From: Cupriavidus taiwanensis
Lineage (GTDB): Bacteria; Pseudomonadota; Gammaproteobacteria; Burkholderiales; Burkholderiaceae
Direction of reading: 5' to 3'
DNA length: 64,000 bases
Assembly: GCF_900250075.1 (NCBI RefSeq)
Contig: NZ_LT977071.1
Span: 620,001 to 684,000, forward strand
Shown here: positions 36,935 through 48,188 of the stretch, piece by piece
Layout: the number at the start of each line of letters is the position of its first letter
Position numbering within the stretch: position 1 is the stretch's first letter
Notes under the pieces: model-generated
Told to the model about the DNA's origin: nothing
Seen by the model: only the letters and a program-made list of their open reading frames with translations
Database searches by the model: none
Made by a program: the position numbers and the translations under genes

Positions 36935-38263
36935 TCATGCCTGTTCGAACACCACCCTGACCCGCAACCCCGGCCCGGCATCCTCAAGCACCACCCGCGC
37001 GCCATGCGACTGCGCGATCTCGGCGACGATGGCGAGGCCCAGGCCGCTGCCGCCGGTCGGCGCATCGGCGACGCGATAGAAGCGGTCGAACACGCGCGCG
37101 CGCTCTTCGGCGGGGATGCCCGGGCCGTTGTCGCTGACCACCAGTTCCACGCTACGGCCGTCGGCACCGCGCCGCACCGCGACGTCGATGCGGCCGCCGG
37201 CGGGGATGTATGCGAGCGCATTGTCCAGCAGGTTGGTCAGCAGGATGCGCAACGCATCGGCGTCGCCGCGTACCACGGCGGGGGTAGTGTCGGCGCTGCC
37301 GTCCAGGCCCAGGTCGATGTCGCGATCGAGCGCGGCCTGGGCCATCTCGGCGACCACGGCCGCGGCCAGTTGATGCAGTTCCACCGGTTCGTGCGGGGGC
37401 ACGGCCGCGCCCGGTTCCTGCCGCGCCAGCGTCAGCAGCTGGGTCACCAGGTGGGTCAGCCGCTCCAGCCCCTGGCGCAGCTTGGCGATGGCTTCGTCGC
37501 GCGCGGCGCCGTCGTCGGCACGCTCGACCAGTTGTGCCTGCAGCTGCAGCGCGGTCAGCGGCGTGCGCAGCGCGTGCGCGGCATCGGCAACGAAGGCGCG
37601 CTGGGTGTCGATGGCATGCGAGAGCCGCGCCAGCAGCTGGTTCAGCGCCGCGCTCAGCGGCGCGATCTCGTCGGGCATCGGGCGCACCGCCAGCGGCGCC
37701 AGCGCGTTGGCGTCGCGCGCGCGCACCTCGGTGGCGATCTCGCGCAGCGGGCGCAGGCCGCGGCCCACCGCCATCCACACCAGCCAGCCCAGCAGCGGCA
37801 GCAACAGCAGCAGCGGCGCCACCGTGCGCAGCGCCATGCGCGCGGCCAACGTGCGGCGCGCGCTCATCGGCTGCGCGATCTGCACCACGGCGGGCCCGAG
37901 CTGCATGCTGTACAGGCGCCATTCGCCCTGCTGCGTGGTCACGTTGGCGAACCCCAGCTCGGCGCGCGCGGGCAGTGCCGGATGCGAGTGCGACAGGTAA
38001 AGGCTGCGCCCGGAGCCGTCCCAGATATGGATCACCACATCCTCGTCGGCGTGCGCGAGGTCGCCGGGCGCGCCGACGAAGGGCGGCGCCACCGGGTTGG
38101 GAAACTGGCTCGGCAGCGCCGCGGCCATCTGCTTCATCTGGTAGTCAAACAGCGCGTTGGCCTCCTGCCGCGCCTGCCCGTAGATCAGCGCGGTGGCGAT
38201 GGCGATCCCGGCTATCAGGCCGGCCGCCAGCCAGGCCAGCAGCGTTCGCTGGATCGAGCGCAT
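36935..38263 (-). CDS. QseC-like sensor histidine kinase
   Basis: A 442-residue membrane kinase. Two transmembrane segments (about 8-28 and 148-166) flank a periplasmic sensor of about 120 residues. HAMP follows, then the H-box AFVADAAHALRTPLTALQ with His230, the N-box LLTNLLDNALAYIP and the G boxes DNGPGIP and GSGLGLAIV. It phosphorylates the response regulator encoded just upstream; the start codon overlaps that gene's stop by 1 bp (TGATG). The layout and sizes match QseC/TctE-type systems. The signal is unknown. Confidence 0.92.
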   Translation of the reverse strand: MRSIQRTLLAWLAAGLIAGIAIATALIYGQARQEANALFDYQMKQMAAALPSQFPNPVAPPFVGAPGDLAHADEDVVIHIWDGSGRSLYLSHSHPALPARAELGFANVTTQQGEWRLYSMQLGPAVVQIAQPMSARRTLAARMALRTVAPLLLLLPLLGWLVWMAVGRGLRPLREIATEVRARDANALAPLAVRPMPDEIAPLSAALNQLLARLSHAIDTQRAFVADAAHALRTPLTALQLQAQLVERADDGAARDEAIAKLRQGLERLTHLVTQLLTLARQEPGAAVPPHEPVELHQLAAAVVAEMAQAALDRDIDLGLDGSADTTPAVVRGDADALRILLTNLLDNALAYIPAGGRIDVAVRRGADGRSVELVVSDNGPGIPAEERARVFDRFYRVADAPTGGSGLGLAIVAEIAQSHGARVVLEDAGPGLRVRVVFEQA

Positions 38264-38976
38264 CAGCTGCCCTCCTCCTCGCCATCGGCCGCCGCTTCGC
38301 CGTCGAGGCGCGGCACCACATAGCCCACGCCGCGGATATTGCGGATCAGCGCCGCGCCGAACTTCTTGCGCAGCGCGTGGATGTAGACCTCGACGGTATT
38401 GCTGCCGACCTCGTCGTCCCAGCCATAGAGCCGCTCCTGCAGCTGCGGCACTGACCACACTTTGCCCGGGCGCGCCATCAGCGCCGACAGCAGCGCGAAT
38501 TCGCGCGCCGACAGCCGCACCGGTTCGCCGCGGCAGGTGGCTTCGCGCGTGCCGGGGTTGAGCACGATGTCGCCGTAGGTGACCAGCGGTTCAGCACGCC
38601 CGGCGGCGCGGCGTGCCAGCGCGTGCATGCGCGCGGCGAGTTCCTGCAGGTCGAAGGGCTTGACCAGGTAATCATCGGCGCCGGCATTGAGCCCCGCGAC
38701 ACGGTCGGCGACGGCGTCGCGCGCGGTCAGGATCAGCACCGGCGTGGGCACGCCGCGCGCCCGCAGCGCGCGCAGCACCTCCAGGCCGGGGCGGCGCGGC
38801 AGCCCCAGGTCGAGCAGGATCAGGTCGTAGCACGCCTGGCCGTCCGCGGCGGTGCTGGCCGCGGCCAGGCCCGCATCGCCGTCGCGCACCCAATCGACGG
38901 CAAAGCCTTCCTGGCGCAGCGCCAGCTTGACGCTCTCGCCGATCATGGCGTCGTCTTCGACCAGCAGCACGCGCAT
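38263..38976 (-). CDS. QseB/OmpR family response regulator
   Basis: A 237-residue regulator. The receiver domain (1-118) has the acidic pair EDD at 7-9, phospho-acceptor Asp56 in LLDLGLP and Lys in VKPF. The winged helix (about 128-225) includes SAREFALLSALMARPGKVWSVPQLQERLYGW and VEVYIHALRKKFG, typical of OmpR/PhoB proteins. An acidic 12-residue tail ends the protein. The start at 38976 (MRVLLVEDD) is only 2 bp from the glk stop, so glk, regulator and kinase may share a transcript, linking the system to sugar metabolism. Confidence 0.93.
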   Translation of the reverse strand: MRVLLVEDDAMIGESVKLALRQEGFAVDWVRDGDAGLAAASTAADGQACYDLILLDLGLPRRPGLEVLRALRARGVPTPVLILTARDAVADRVAGLNAGADDYLVKPFDLQELAARMHALARRAAGRAEPLVTYGDIVLNPGTREATCRGEPVRLSAREFALLSALMARPGKVWSVPQLQERLYGWDDEVGSNTVEVYIHALRKKFGAALIRNIRGVGYVVPRLDGEAAADGEEEGS

Positions 38977-38978
38977 GG

Positions 38979-39992
38979 CTAACCGTTCCCGCCCGCGCCG
39001 CCGAGGCGTTCGGCCAGCGCCTGCGCCAGCCCCGCCAACGCCGGATGGCTGGCGGTGATGACATGGACCGGCACCGCCTCGAGCCAGCCGCGCATGCGAC
39101 CCTTGGCGACAAAGCGCTCGGCGAATACCGAGTCCCGCAGCGCCGGCACGAAGCGCGGCAGGATGCCGCCGCCCAGATAAACGCCGCCGCGCGCACCGAT
39201 CACCAGCGCGATATCGGCCGCGACCGAGCCAAGCAGTCCGAAGAACACCGCCATGGCGCGCTGGCACAGCGGGTCGTTGCGCTCGAAGGCGCCCGCGGTG
39301 ACCTGCGCCGGCTGCAGCGGCGCCAGCAAAAGCGTACCCGTTTCTGCGGCCAGCGCGGCATGGATATGCGACAGGCCGCTGCCGCTCAGCAGCCGCTCGG
39401 CCGAGACCCGGCCGACGTTGCGATGGGCCGCGCGCCACGCGATCCATTCGTCGTCGGTGTCCGGCATCAGCTCGATATGGCCGCCTTCGCCGGCCAGCGC
39501 CACGGCCTGCCCGCCCGGCGCCGGCACCAGTCCGGAAACGCCCAGGCCGGTGCCGGGCCCGACCAGCGCCAGCGGCGCGGTGCGCACCGCGGTGCCGGCG
39601 CGCACCTGCGCCAGCCCGTCGGCGGGCAGATGCGGCAGCGCCAGCGCCAGCGCGGTGAAGTCGTTGATGGCCACCAGCGTCTGCAGCCCGAGCGCGCGCC
39701 GCATGCCGTCGATCGAGAAGGTCCAGTTGTGGTTGGTCAGCCGGACCTGGTCGCCGGTCACCGGATTGGCCAGGCCGATCGCGGCGTGACGCGGCGTGGG
39801 CTGGCCGGAGCCGGCGAGGCCGTAGAGGTACTGGCGCAGCGCCGCCTCCAGCGACGGAAAATCCGCCACCTTCAGCGCCGTCACCGGCCCGATCCGCATG
39901 GGCGCGGTCTCCAGCGCAAAGCGCACGTTGGTGCCGCCTACATCGCCGAGCAGGCGCGGGAAGTCAGCGGAGAAGGATGCGGTAGTGGCCAT
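38979..39992 (-). CDS. glk: Glucokinase
   Basis: A 337-residue ATP-dependent glucokinase of the E. coli Glk type. The phosphate-binding loop is LLGDVGGTNVRFAL (about 14-27), the sugar-binding segment INDFTALALALP with catalytic Asp, and the second ATP motif LALVGPGTGLGVSGL. It makes glucose 6-phosphate, the substrate of Zwf encoded upstream in the same direction. The start at 39992 was chosen by homology. An origin-type iteron lies inside the coding sequence in frame, encoding Ala-Glu-Thr-Gly-Thr at about residues 215-220. Confidence 0.95.
   Translation of the reverse strand: MATTASFSADFPRLLGDVGGTNVRFALETAPMRIGPVTALKVADFPSLEAALRQYLYGLAGSGQPTPRHAAIGLANPVTGDQVRLTNHNWTFSIDGMRRALGLQTLVAINDFTALALALPHLPADGLAQVRAGTAVRTAPLALVGPGTGLGVSGLVPAPGGQAVALAGEGGHIELMPDTDDEWIAWRAAHRNVGRVSAERLLSGSGLSHIHAALAAETGTLLLAPLQPAQVTAGAFERNDPLCQRAMAVFFGLLGSVAADIALVIGARGGVYLGGGILPRFVPALRDSVFAERFVAKGRMRGWLEAVPVHVITASHPALAGLAQALAERLGGAGGNG
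39332..39348 (-). repeat. Dispersed origin iteron copy inside glk
   Basis: GCGTACCCGTTTCTGCG, a perfect consensus copy within the glk coding sequence. It encodes part of AAETGTLLL in a region between conserved blocks, so it could be tolerated there. Confidence 0.85.
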
Positions 39993-40037
39993 GGCAGCGG
40001 ATCTCGTTCCTTGCGCAAAGGTGGGCAAGCGGGGCGG

Positions 40038-40718
40038 TCAGGTCTTGAACACGTCAAAGCCGTGCCGGTGCCGCGACAGCACCAGGCTCACCGGCAACGA
40101 CGGCGTGGGGCCCTGCAGCGCGCGCTCCAGCACCGCGGCCTTGGCCGCGCCGGAGACGGACAGGAAAACGCGCTCGGCGGCCAGCAGCGCGGCCAGGTTC
40201 AGCGTGATGCGCGCATGCGGCGCCACCGACGGATGGGTGATGGCGTAGCCCGGCTGCGGCTCGCTCAGCGCGCTCTGCAGTTCGGGCGCATCCGGGAACA
40301 GCGAGGCGGTATGGCCGTCCTCGCCCATGCCGAGCACCACCACGTCGGGCTGGCGGAACGCGGCGTTGGCGCGCGCCACCGCCTGTGCGGGCGCGGCGGC
40401 GTCCTGCGCGTCGGCAATCAGCGGCACGAAGGCGGCGCTGGCCGCGGCCTCGCGCAGCAGGTGGGCGCGCACCAGTGCGGCGTTGCTGTCGGCGTGGTCG
40501 GGCGGCACCACGCGTTCGTCGACCAGCGTGATCGTCACCGCATCCCAGCGCACGTGCCGGTGGCGCAGCCGCTCGAACATCGCCACCGGCGAGCGCCCGC
40601 CCGAGACCGCCAGCACCGCCCAGCCCTTGACGCGCACGGCGAGCTCCAGCGCATTGCCGATCGAGATCGCCAGGGCCTCGGCCTGGTCCATCGGCGTGGG
40701 ATGTTCAAACAGGCGCAT
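40038..40718 (-). CDS. pgl: 6-phosphogluconolactonase
   Basis: A 226-residue lactonase of the NagB/DevB fold. The family motifs AVSGGRSPVAMFERL, TITLVDERVVPPDHADSN and VVLGMGEDGHTASLFPDAPEL are all present. It hydrolyses 6-phosphogluconolactone made by Zwf. It sits between zwf and glk on the same strand with short gaps (34 and 45 bp), so glk-pgl-zwf form one operon. Normal length. Confidence 0.95.
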   Translation of the reverse strand: MRLFEHPTPMDQAEALAISIGNALELAVRVKGWAVLAVSGGRSPVAMFERLRHRHVRWDAVTITLVDERVVPPDHADSNAALVRAHLLREAAASAAFVPLIADAQDAAAPAQAVARANAAFRQPDVVVLGMGEDGHTASLFPDAPELQSALSEPQPGYAITHPSVAPHARITLNLAALLAAERVFLSVSGAAKAAVLERALQGPTPSLPVSLVLSRHRHGFDVFKT

Positions 40719-40752
40719 GGCGGCTTCCTTTGCAGGGGTGCGAGCCCATGGC

Positions 40753-42216
<1,464 letters not shown>

Positions 42217-42313
42217 CCTGCGCTCCTTGAGGATTCGAGTTGTCGCGGCCAGCGCGCGATGGCCGGCCGGGTAGCGGCCAGTTTACGTGAGTCGCTACGG
42301 CTTGGCGAGGCAA

Positions 42314-42330
42314 GCGTACCCATTTCTGCG
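42314..42330 (-). repeat. Dispersed origin iteron copy
   Basis: GCGTACCCATTTCTGCG in reverse orientation. Its one-base variant (CGCAGAAATGGGTACGC) also occurs in the origin array at 60452 and 60551. It lies in the zwf-edd divergent region, where it could influence both promoters. Confidence 0.82.
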
Positions 42331-42427
42331 TGGTTGGCGCAGGCCGCGGGCGGGCCATCAAGCACCGTCCGCCGTGCAGGCCCCGGCAAAGTACGCTAGG
42401 CTGAAAGCTCCCCCGCAGGAGAACCCC

Positions 42428-44275
42428 ATGCCACGTCATCCAGTGCTCGAGCGGGTCACCGCCCGCATCGTCTCCCGCAGCACCGCCTCGCGCCAGGCGT
42501 ATCTTGACCGCACCCGCGCCATGGCCGGGCAGAAGGTCGAACGCGCGCAGCTTTCCTGTACCAACCTCGCCCACGCGGTGGCCGCCATGCCGGACGCCGC
42601 CAAGATCCGGCTGAAGGCCGACGAGCGGCCCAACCTGGCCATCGTCTCGGCCTACAACGACATGCTGTCCGCGCACCAGCCGCTGGCGGCGTTCCCGCAA
42701 TGGCTCAAGGAAGCCGCGCTCGACGCCGGCGGCACCGCGCAGTTTGCCGGCGGCACGCCGGCGATGTGCGACGGCGTCACGCAGGGCCAGGACGGCATGG
42801 ACCTGTCGCTGTTCTCGCGCGACGTGATCGCGCTGGCCACGGCGGTGGCGCTGTCGCACCAGATGTTCGATGGCGCGCTGTACCTGGGCGTGTGCGACAA
42901 GATCGTGCCCGGGCTGGTGATGGGCGCGCTGTCCTTCGGCCATCTGCCCGCGGTGTTCGTGCCCGGCGGGCCGATGACCACCGGCATCAGCAACGACGAG
43001 AAGGCGCATACCCGGCAGCTCTACGCCGAAGGCAAGATCGGCCGCAAGGAGCTGCTCGAGGCCGAGACCCGCTCCTACCACGGACCGGGCACCTGCACCT
43101 TCTACGGCACCGCCAACTCCAACCAGATGCTGATGGAAATGATGGGCCTGCATCTTCCTGGCACGGCCTTCGTCAATCCCAACACGCCGCTGCGCGAAGC
43201 GCTGACGCGCGAGGCCGCGCGCCAGGCGCTGAAGCTGGTGCACGGCGGCGAGCGCTATACGCCGGTGGCCGAGGTGCTGGACGAGCGCGCCTTCGTCAAC
43301 GGCATCGTCGGGCTGCTGGCCACCGGCGGCTCGACCAACCACACACTGCACCTGATCGCGATGGCGCGGGTGGCCGGCATCGTGCTGAGCTGGGACGATT
43401 TCGACGAACTGTCGGCAGTGGTGCCGCTGCTGGCGCGCGTGTACCCGAACGGCAAGGCCGACGTGAACCAGTTCCAGGCCGCCGGCGGGCTGCCGGTGGT
43501 GATCCGCGGCCTGCTCGCACTCGGTCTGCTGCACGACGACGTCACCACCATCGTCGGCCAGGGCCTGCAAGACTACACGCGCGAGCCGGTGCTGCGCGAC
43601 GGCCAGCTGACGTGGATCGATGGCCCGGCCGCGCCGCTCGATGACAGCATCGTGCGCGCCGCCGACGTGCCCTTTGCGCCGGACGGCGGCATCAAGCTGC
43701 TCGACGGCAAGCTGGGCCGCGCGGTGATCAAGACCTCGGCGGTCAAGCCCGAGCACCAGGTGGTGCAGGCGCCGGCGATCGTGTTCGAGCATCAGGACGA
43801 TGTGCTGCACGCTTTCAAGCGCGGCGAGCTGGAACGCGACTTCATCGCGGTGCTGCCGTGGCAGGGCCCGGCGTCGTGCGGCATGCCGGAGCTGCACAAG
43901 CTCACGCCCACGTTGACGGTGCTGCAGGACCGAGGTTTCCATGTGGCGCTGGTGACGGACGGACGCATGTCGGGCGCATCGGGCAAGGTCCCGGCCGCCA
44001 TCCACGTCTGCCCGGAAGCGCTGCGCGGCGGCGCGATCGCGCGCGTGCGCAGCGGCGACATGATGCGCGTCGACGCGACCACGGGCACGCTCGACGTGCT
44101 GGTGCCCGACGACGAATGGCAGGCACGCACGCCGGCGCGCCCGGACCTGAGCGCCAATCGCCATGGCGTCGGCCGCGACCTGTTCGCGACCTTCCGCCGC
44201 CAGGTCAGCACGGCCGAAAGCGGGGCCTGCACGCTGTTTTCGGACGAGGGCGAGGCGCAGGACGCGCGCGGCTAG
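42428..44275 (+). CDS. edd: 6-phosphogluconate dehydratase
   Basis: A 615-residue [4Fe-4S] dehydratase of the IlvD/Edd family, which makes KDPG in the Entner-Doudoroff pathway. Cluster-region motifs are [21 protein letters not shown] (about 102-122), the cysteine in [11 protein letters not shown] and [16 protein letters not shown]. The C-terminal [30 protein letters not shown] is diagnostic. The ATG at 42428 follows CAGGAG. Length matches E. coli Edd (603). It is divergent from zwf-pgl-glk; eda is not in the window. Confidence 0.96.
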   Translation: MPRHPVLERVTARIVSRSTASRQAYLDRTRAMAGQKVERAQLSCTNLAHAVAAMPDAAKIRLKADERPNLAIVSAYNDMLSAHQPLAAFPQWLKEAALDAGGTAQFAGGTPAMCDGVTQGQDGMDLSLFSRDVIALATAVALSHQMFDGALYLGVCDKIVPGLVMGALSFGHLPAVFVPGGPMTTGISNDEKAHTRQLYAEGKIGRKELLEAETRSYHGPGTCTFYGTANSNQMLMEMMGLHLPGTAFVNPNTPLREALTREAARQALKLVHGGERYTPVAEVLDERAFVNGIVGLLATGGSTNHTLHLIAMARVAGIVLSWDDFDELSAVVPLLARVYPNGKADVNQFQAAGGLPVVIRGLLALGLLHDDVTTIVGQGLQDYTREPVLRDGQLTWIDGPAAPLDDSIVRAADVPFAPDGGIKLLDGKLGRAVIKTSAVKPEHQVVQAPAIVFEHQDDVLHAFKRGELERDFIAVLPWQGPASCGMPELHKLTPTLTVLQDRGFHVALVTDGRMSGASGKVPAAIHVCPEALRGGAIARVRSGDMMRVDATTGTLDVLVPDDEWQARTPARPDLSANRHGVGRDLFATFRRQVSTAESGACTLFSDEGEAQDARG

Positions 44276-45231
44276 CCCGGTTGGCGCGCGGGCTGGCGCG
44301 TCGGCTGGAGCGACGGCTGGTGCGACTGCGGCGCGGCCGGTCGCGAGGCTGCCGACGGGGCGCTGTCGGCCACCTTCACCACGCCCGGCACCGACGATGC
44401 GCCCGGCACGTGCAGCTCCTGGATCGGCACCGCCAGCTTGCTGCCGGCCTGCTCCAGCACCTGCTTGATGCGCTCGTAGAAGGCGAAGCGCACGTTCCAG
44501 TAATCGTCGTTCGAGGTCCAGTAGCGCACGTTCAGCGTGATGCCCTGCTGGGTGTAGTTGACCACCATGGTTTCGGGGGCGGGCTCGGCCAGCAGCCGCG
44601 GCTCGCGCGCCAGCATCGCGCGCAGCGCTTCCAGGCTGCGCTGCACGTCGCTGTCGAAGGTCACCGTGGCCTCGATGTCGGCGCGCCGCGTTGCGTTCTC
44701 GCTGTAATTGGTGATGGCGCTGCCCCACAGCTTGCCGTTGGGCACGCGCAGGCAGACGCCATCGAAGGTGGTCAGCTCGGTCATGAAGAGCCCGGTCTCG
44801 CGCACGGTGCCGGCCACGCCCTGCGCGTCGATGTACTGGCCCACGCGAAACGGGCGCAGCAGCACCAGCATGATGCCGGCGGCAATGTTCTGCAACGTGC
44901 CCTGCAGCGCCAGCCCGATCGCCAGGCCGGCGGCACCGAGCATGGCGATGATGCTGGCGGTCTGCACGCCGAACTGCGACAGCACCAGCACGATGGTCAG
45001 CACGCGCACCATCCACTGCAGCGCATTGGCCAGCAGCGGGCGCATGGTGGCGTCGACATGGGTGCGGGCCAGCGCAGCCCGCGCCGCAGTGCCGACCCGG
45101 CCCGACAGCCACCAGCCGATCATCAGGATCAGGATGGCCGCCAGGCAGTTCATGCCCTGGTTGATGCCGAAGCGGACCAGGTAGGACCAGCCCGCCTCAA
45201 GCTGGTTGGCATCGATGAAGTCGAGATTCAT
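44272..45231 (-). CDS. Small-conductance mechanosensitive channel (MscS)
   Basis: A 319-residue inner-membrane channel. Three helices lie within residues 18-115; TM3 is the glycine/alanine-rich [27 protein letters not shown]. The beta domain signature [28 protein letters not shown] follows. It should open under osmotic downshock. The C-terminal 45 residues are a low-complexity Pro/Gln/Ser tail not usual in E. coli MscS (286 residues). The start at 45231 is chosen by homology. Its stop codon overlaps the edd stop. Confidence 0.93.
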   Translation of the reverse strand: MNLDFIDANQLEAGWSYLVRFGINQGMNCLAAILILMIGWWLSGRVGTAARAALARTHVDATMRPLLANALQWMVRVLTIVLVLSQFGVQTASIIAMLGAAGLAIGLALQGTLQNIAAGIMLVLLRPFRVGQYIDAQGVAGTVRETGLFMTELTTFDGVCLRVPNGKLWGSAITNYSENATRRADIEATVTFDSDVQRSLEALRAMLAREPRLLAEPAPETMVVNYTQQGITLNVRYWTSNDDYWNVRFAFYERIKQVLEQAGSKLAVPIQELHVPGASSVPGVVKVADSAPSAASRPAAPQSHQPSLQPTRQPARQPG

Positions 45232-45551
45232 GGGAGCGGCTCCGTTTGCGGTTGTTGTCAGGGTTGTCGACGGTGCTGGCCCGGGGACGGCGATGCGTAC
45301 CCGTTTCTGCGTGCCGTGGCGATGCCCGGGCAGACTTGCCGGAACGCTGGACAGCGGTTCTACGTTTGACAAATTGATGAACATTGAACGCAAGATGTCA
45401 GACGATCACCGACAAAGCCGGAAGCACGACACATAGGAGGGGACAAGCGAAGCGGAAGCGGGTTCCCAGGACTCGGACGCGGATTTGTGGGCTGTGGGCG
45501 CCGGCCCTTGCGCTGCAACGGCTGCCGCCGGTCGGACCACAACCAGAAAGG
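45232..45551. other. Intergenic region with an iteron copy
   Basis: 320 bp between mscS and the AraC gene stop. It holds one iteron copy at 45295 and a TTGACA at 45367-45372 without a good -10. An AGGAGGGG at 45434-45441 looks like a ribosome-binding site but no credible reading frame follows it. No gene is called. Confidence 0.5.
45295..45311 (-). repeat. Dispersed origin iteron copy
   Basis: GCGTACCCGTTTCTGCG, a perfect consensus copy in reverse orientation, 64 bp upstream of the mscS start. Confidence 0.85.
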
Positions 45552-46430
45552 CTACGCGCCCGCGCGCCAGGCGCCGGGTGTCATGCCGAACGCGGCCTGG
45601 AAACGGCGGCTGAGATGGCTGGCCGAGGCAAAGCCGGCGCGGGCGGCGACTTCATGCAGCGGGCGGCGCGGATCGGCCAGCAGCCGTTGTGCCCGCTCCA
45701 GGCGGGTCTGCAGCACCCACGCATGCGGCGGCATGCCGAACGACACCCGGAACATGCGCGCGAAGTGGAATTCCGACAGGCCCGCCAGCGCCGCCAGATC
45801 GCCCAGCGTCGGGTTGCTGTCGGGATGGCTTTCGATCCAGTCGCGCACGATCCGCCGCGCCTGCGCGGACAAGCCGCCGCGCCAGTCGGTCGGGGCGGCG
45901 CGGCCGGCGTGGTTCAGCACCAGGTGGCTGAGCGCCTCGTGCGCCAGCGCGTTGCCGGCCATGCGGGCCTCCGGCAAGTGCCAGTCGAGCGTGGCAAGCC
46001 GCTGGCTCAGGGCATGCAGGCGCGGATCGTCGGCAAAGGTCAGGTCGCGCAAGGCCACCGAGCGCGGTTCGCGGTCGAGCAGGCGCACGCAGTGCCAGGC
46101 CAGGGTTTCGGGGCGGAAATACAGATGCAGGAAGCGCTGCGGGCCGCCGACATGCCAGCGCGACTCATGGTCGGCCGGCAACAGGCACAGCCTGCCCGGG
46201 GCGCCTTTGTTGCCGGGCTGGTCGCGCCGGTAGGTGGCGTGGCCGCCCTGCAGGTAGACCGACATGGTGTGGTGGCCGGGCCGCGCATAGCCGGTGCTGT
46301 CGTTCCGGTTGCGCCACAGCGCCACGCCCAGGCCATCGCCCAACGGGGCGGCGCGCTCCAGCGAAGCGCGCGAGCCGCTGAGCGCGGCGAACACCGCGTG
46401 GCGCTGGAGCGGATCGGTCGGCAAGGTCAT
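45552..46430 (-). CDS. AraC family transcriptional regulator
   Basis: A 292-residue regulator with an N-terminal cupin-like effector domain (about 20-170; HTMSVYLQGGHATYRR) and a C-terminal AraC domain (about 190-285). The two helix-turn-helix units are LGDLAALAGLSEFHFARMFRVSFGMPPHAWV and LHEVAARAGFASASHLSRRFQAAFGMTPGAWR. The start at 46430 is preferred; the frame upstream is Arg/Pro-rich noise. It is convergent with nothing and precedes no obvious target, so its regulon is unknown. An MFS gene on the same strand lies upstream, separated by an iteron copy. Confidence 0.9.
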   Translation of the reverse strand: MTLPTDPLQRHAVFAALSGSRASLERAAPLGDGLGVALWRNRNDSTGYARPGHHTMSVYLQGGHATYRRDQPGNKGAPGRLCLLPADHESRWHVGGPQRFLHLYFRPETLAWHCVRLLDREPRSVALRDLTFADDPRLHALSQRLATLDWHLPEARMAGNALAHEALSHLVLNHAGRAAPTDWRGGLSAQARRIVRDWIESHPDSNPTLGDLAALAGLSEFHFARMFRVSFGMPPHAWVLQTRLERAQRLLADPRRPLHEVAARAGFASASHLSRRFQAAFGMTPGAWRAGA

Positions 46431-46564
46431 GTGGCGCAAGGCGTGGCGGGATGCGGGCGGGGATGCGGGCGGTGATGCGAGCGGCAACCATCGGGCGCGA
46501 CTTTCAGCGACGAAAGTTGGCGCGCGAGGCATCACTATACCGCCGTCAGCCCCGCCCCCGCGCA

Positions 46565-46581
46565 CGCAGAAACGGGTACGC
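46565..46581 (+). repeat. Dispersed origin iteron copy
   Basis: CGCAGAAACGGGTACGC, a perfect consensus copy in forward orientation, in the 193-bp gap between the AraC start and the MFS stop. Confidence 0.85.
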
Positions 46582-46623
46582 TCCGGGCATCGCCATGCAG
46601 GCCCGCACGCGCCATGCGGCCGT

Positions 46624-47871
46624 TCAGGCGGGATGTTCGTGCAGCTTGTCGCGCGCCGCCAGCGCCGGGAACAAACGCATCCACACCGCCACCACCAGCA
46701 GCGTGCCGACCCCGCCCAGGACCACCGCGCCCACCGGGCCGAACAGCGCGGCGGTGACGCCTGACTCGAACTCGCCCAGCTGGTTGGAAGCGCCGATGAA
46801 CACCGAATTGACGGCGCCTACGCGCCCGCGCATGTCGTCGGGCGTATCGAGCTGGACCAGCGTGGATCTCACCACCACGCTGATCATGTCGGAAGCGCCC
46901 AGCACCACCAGTGCCGCCATCGACAGCGGCAGCCAGGTCGAGACCCCGAACACCACCGTGGCGACGCCGAACACCGCCACCGCGGCGAACATCACGCGTC
47001 CGGCGCGCCGGTTCAGCGGATGGCGCGCCAGCCACAGCGCCATCGCCAGCGCGCCGATGGCCGGCGACGAGCGCAGCAGCCCCAGCCCCCACGGTCCGGT
47101 ATGCAGGATGTCGCGCGCGTAGATCGGCAACAGCGCCGCGGCGCCGCCCAGCAGCACCGCCACCATGTCCAGCGAAATCGCGCCTAGCAGCACCGGGCGG
47201 CTGCGGATATAGGCGAAACCGGCAAAGACGGTGCGCACGCTGACCGGCGCGGTCAGCCGCTGCGCCGCCTGGCGCAGCGTGATGCCGCCCACCAGCAGCG
47301 CGGCGATCGCAAACAGCGTCGCGCTCAGCGTGTACACCACCCCCGGGCCGGCCACATAGGCGAAGCCGCCGATGGCCGGGCCGATGATGATGGCGGCCTG
47401 CCCCGCCGAGCTGGCCAGCGCCACCGCGCGCGGCAGCTGGCGCGGCGTGACCACGCTGGGCAGCAAGGCCTGCAGCGTGGGGTTCTCGAACGCGCGCGTG
47501 GCGCCGATCAGCGCGACGAAGACAAAGATGTGGTGGCTGTCGATCCAGCCGCCCAGGCTGGCGGCGGCCATGCCGGCGGCCAGCAGCGCCTCGAGCGACT
47601 GGCAGGTGCGCACGATGCGGCGCCGGTCGAAGCGGTCGGCCACGTGGCCGGACATCAGGATCAGCGCCACCGACGGCAGGAACTGCACCAGCCCGACCAT
47701 GCCCAGCATCAGCGGGTCGCGCGTCAGGTCGTACATCTGCCAGCCCACCGCCACGGTAAAGATCTGGTAGCCGATGGTGGTGCACAGCCGCGCGAACCAG
47801 TAGCGGCGAAAGACGGAATCACGGAAGACGCTGTCCGGCTCGGCGGCCGGAACGGTGGCAGGGGAAGACAT
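46624..47871 (-). CDS. MFS transporter, EntS-like (MFS_3)
   Basis: A 415-residue permease with about twelve helices. The N-terminal FRRYWFARLCTTIGYQIFTVAVGWQMYDLTRDP and loop SGHVADRFDRRRIVRTCQ resemble the enterobactin exporter EntS and related MFS_3 proteins. It is divergent from a TonB-dependent receptor across 317 bp with a Fur-like site, so siderophore or metal export is possible, though not shown. The start ATG at 47871 agrees with the family. Confidence 0.88.
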   Translation of the reverse strand: MSSPATVPAAEPDSVFRDSVFRRYWFARLCTTIGYQIFTVAVGWQMYDLTRDPLMLGMVGLVQFLPSVALILMSGHVADRFDRRRIVRTCQSLEALLAAGMAAASLGGWIDSHHIFVFVALIGATRAFENPTLQALLPSVVTPRQLPRAVALASSAGQAAIIIGPAIGGFAYVAGPGVVYTLSATLFAIAALLVGGITLRQAAQRLTAPVSVRTVFAGFAYIRSRPVLLGAISLDMVAVLLGGAAALLPIYARDILHTGPWGLGLLRSSPAIGALAMALWLARHPLNRRAGRVMFAAVAVFGVATVVFGVSTWLPLSMAALVVLGASDMISVVVRSTLVQLDTPDDMRGRVGAVNSVFIGASNQLGEFESGVTAALFGPVGAVVLGGVGTLLVVAVWMRLFPALAARDKLHEHPA

Positions 47872-48088
47872 GGACGGGGCAGGAAGGGGAGCTTGCGCCC
47901 GGGAAGCGGGTTCGCCGTGCGCAAAGGGCAGATTCTAAAGCGTGCGCTTAATTGCTGCATGCAGATGCCCACGCCTGCACACCGGTTATTCGAAATGTGC
48001 GGAATGAAGCGCGAATCTTGCCTCGTTGTCAGCACAATGATGCAGAGACGCGACACGCGCATGCGGCGCAACGCCAGACTTCTCGCTT

Positions 48089-48112
48089 TTGAGAATCACT
48101 CGCATTTATAAT
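48089..48112 (+). promoter_or_regulatory. Fur-box-like site and -10 of the TonB-dependent receptor
   Basis: TTGAGAATCACTCGCATTT (48089-48107) resembles beta-proteobacterial Fur boxes of the GAGAATGATTCGCATT kind, with two or three differences. A perfect -10 TATAAT lies at 48107-48112, overlapping its end. Iron-dependent repression of the receptor is the likely meaning. Confidence 0.6.
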
Positions 48113-48188
48113 CGCCGCCCATTGGCGCGACCGTCCGGACCACCGCTTCCGGCGCAGCGGGACGCGCCGCTCTCCCAGGAAACTCACC

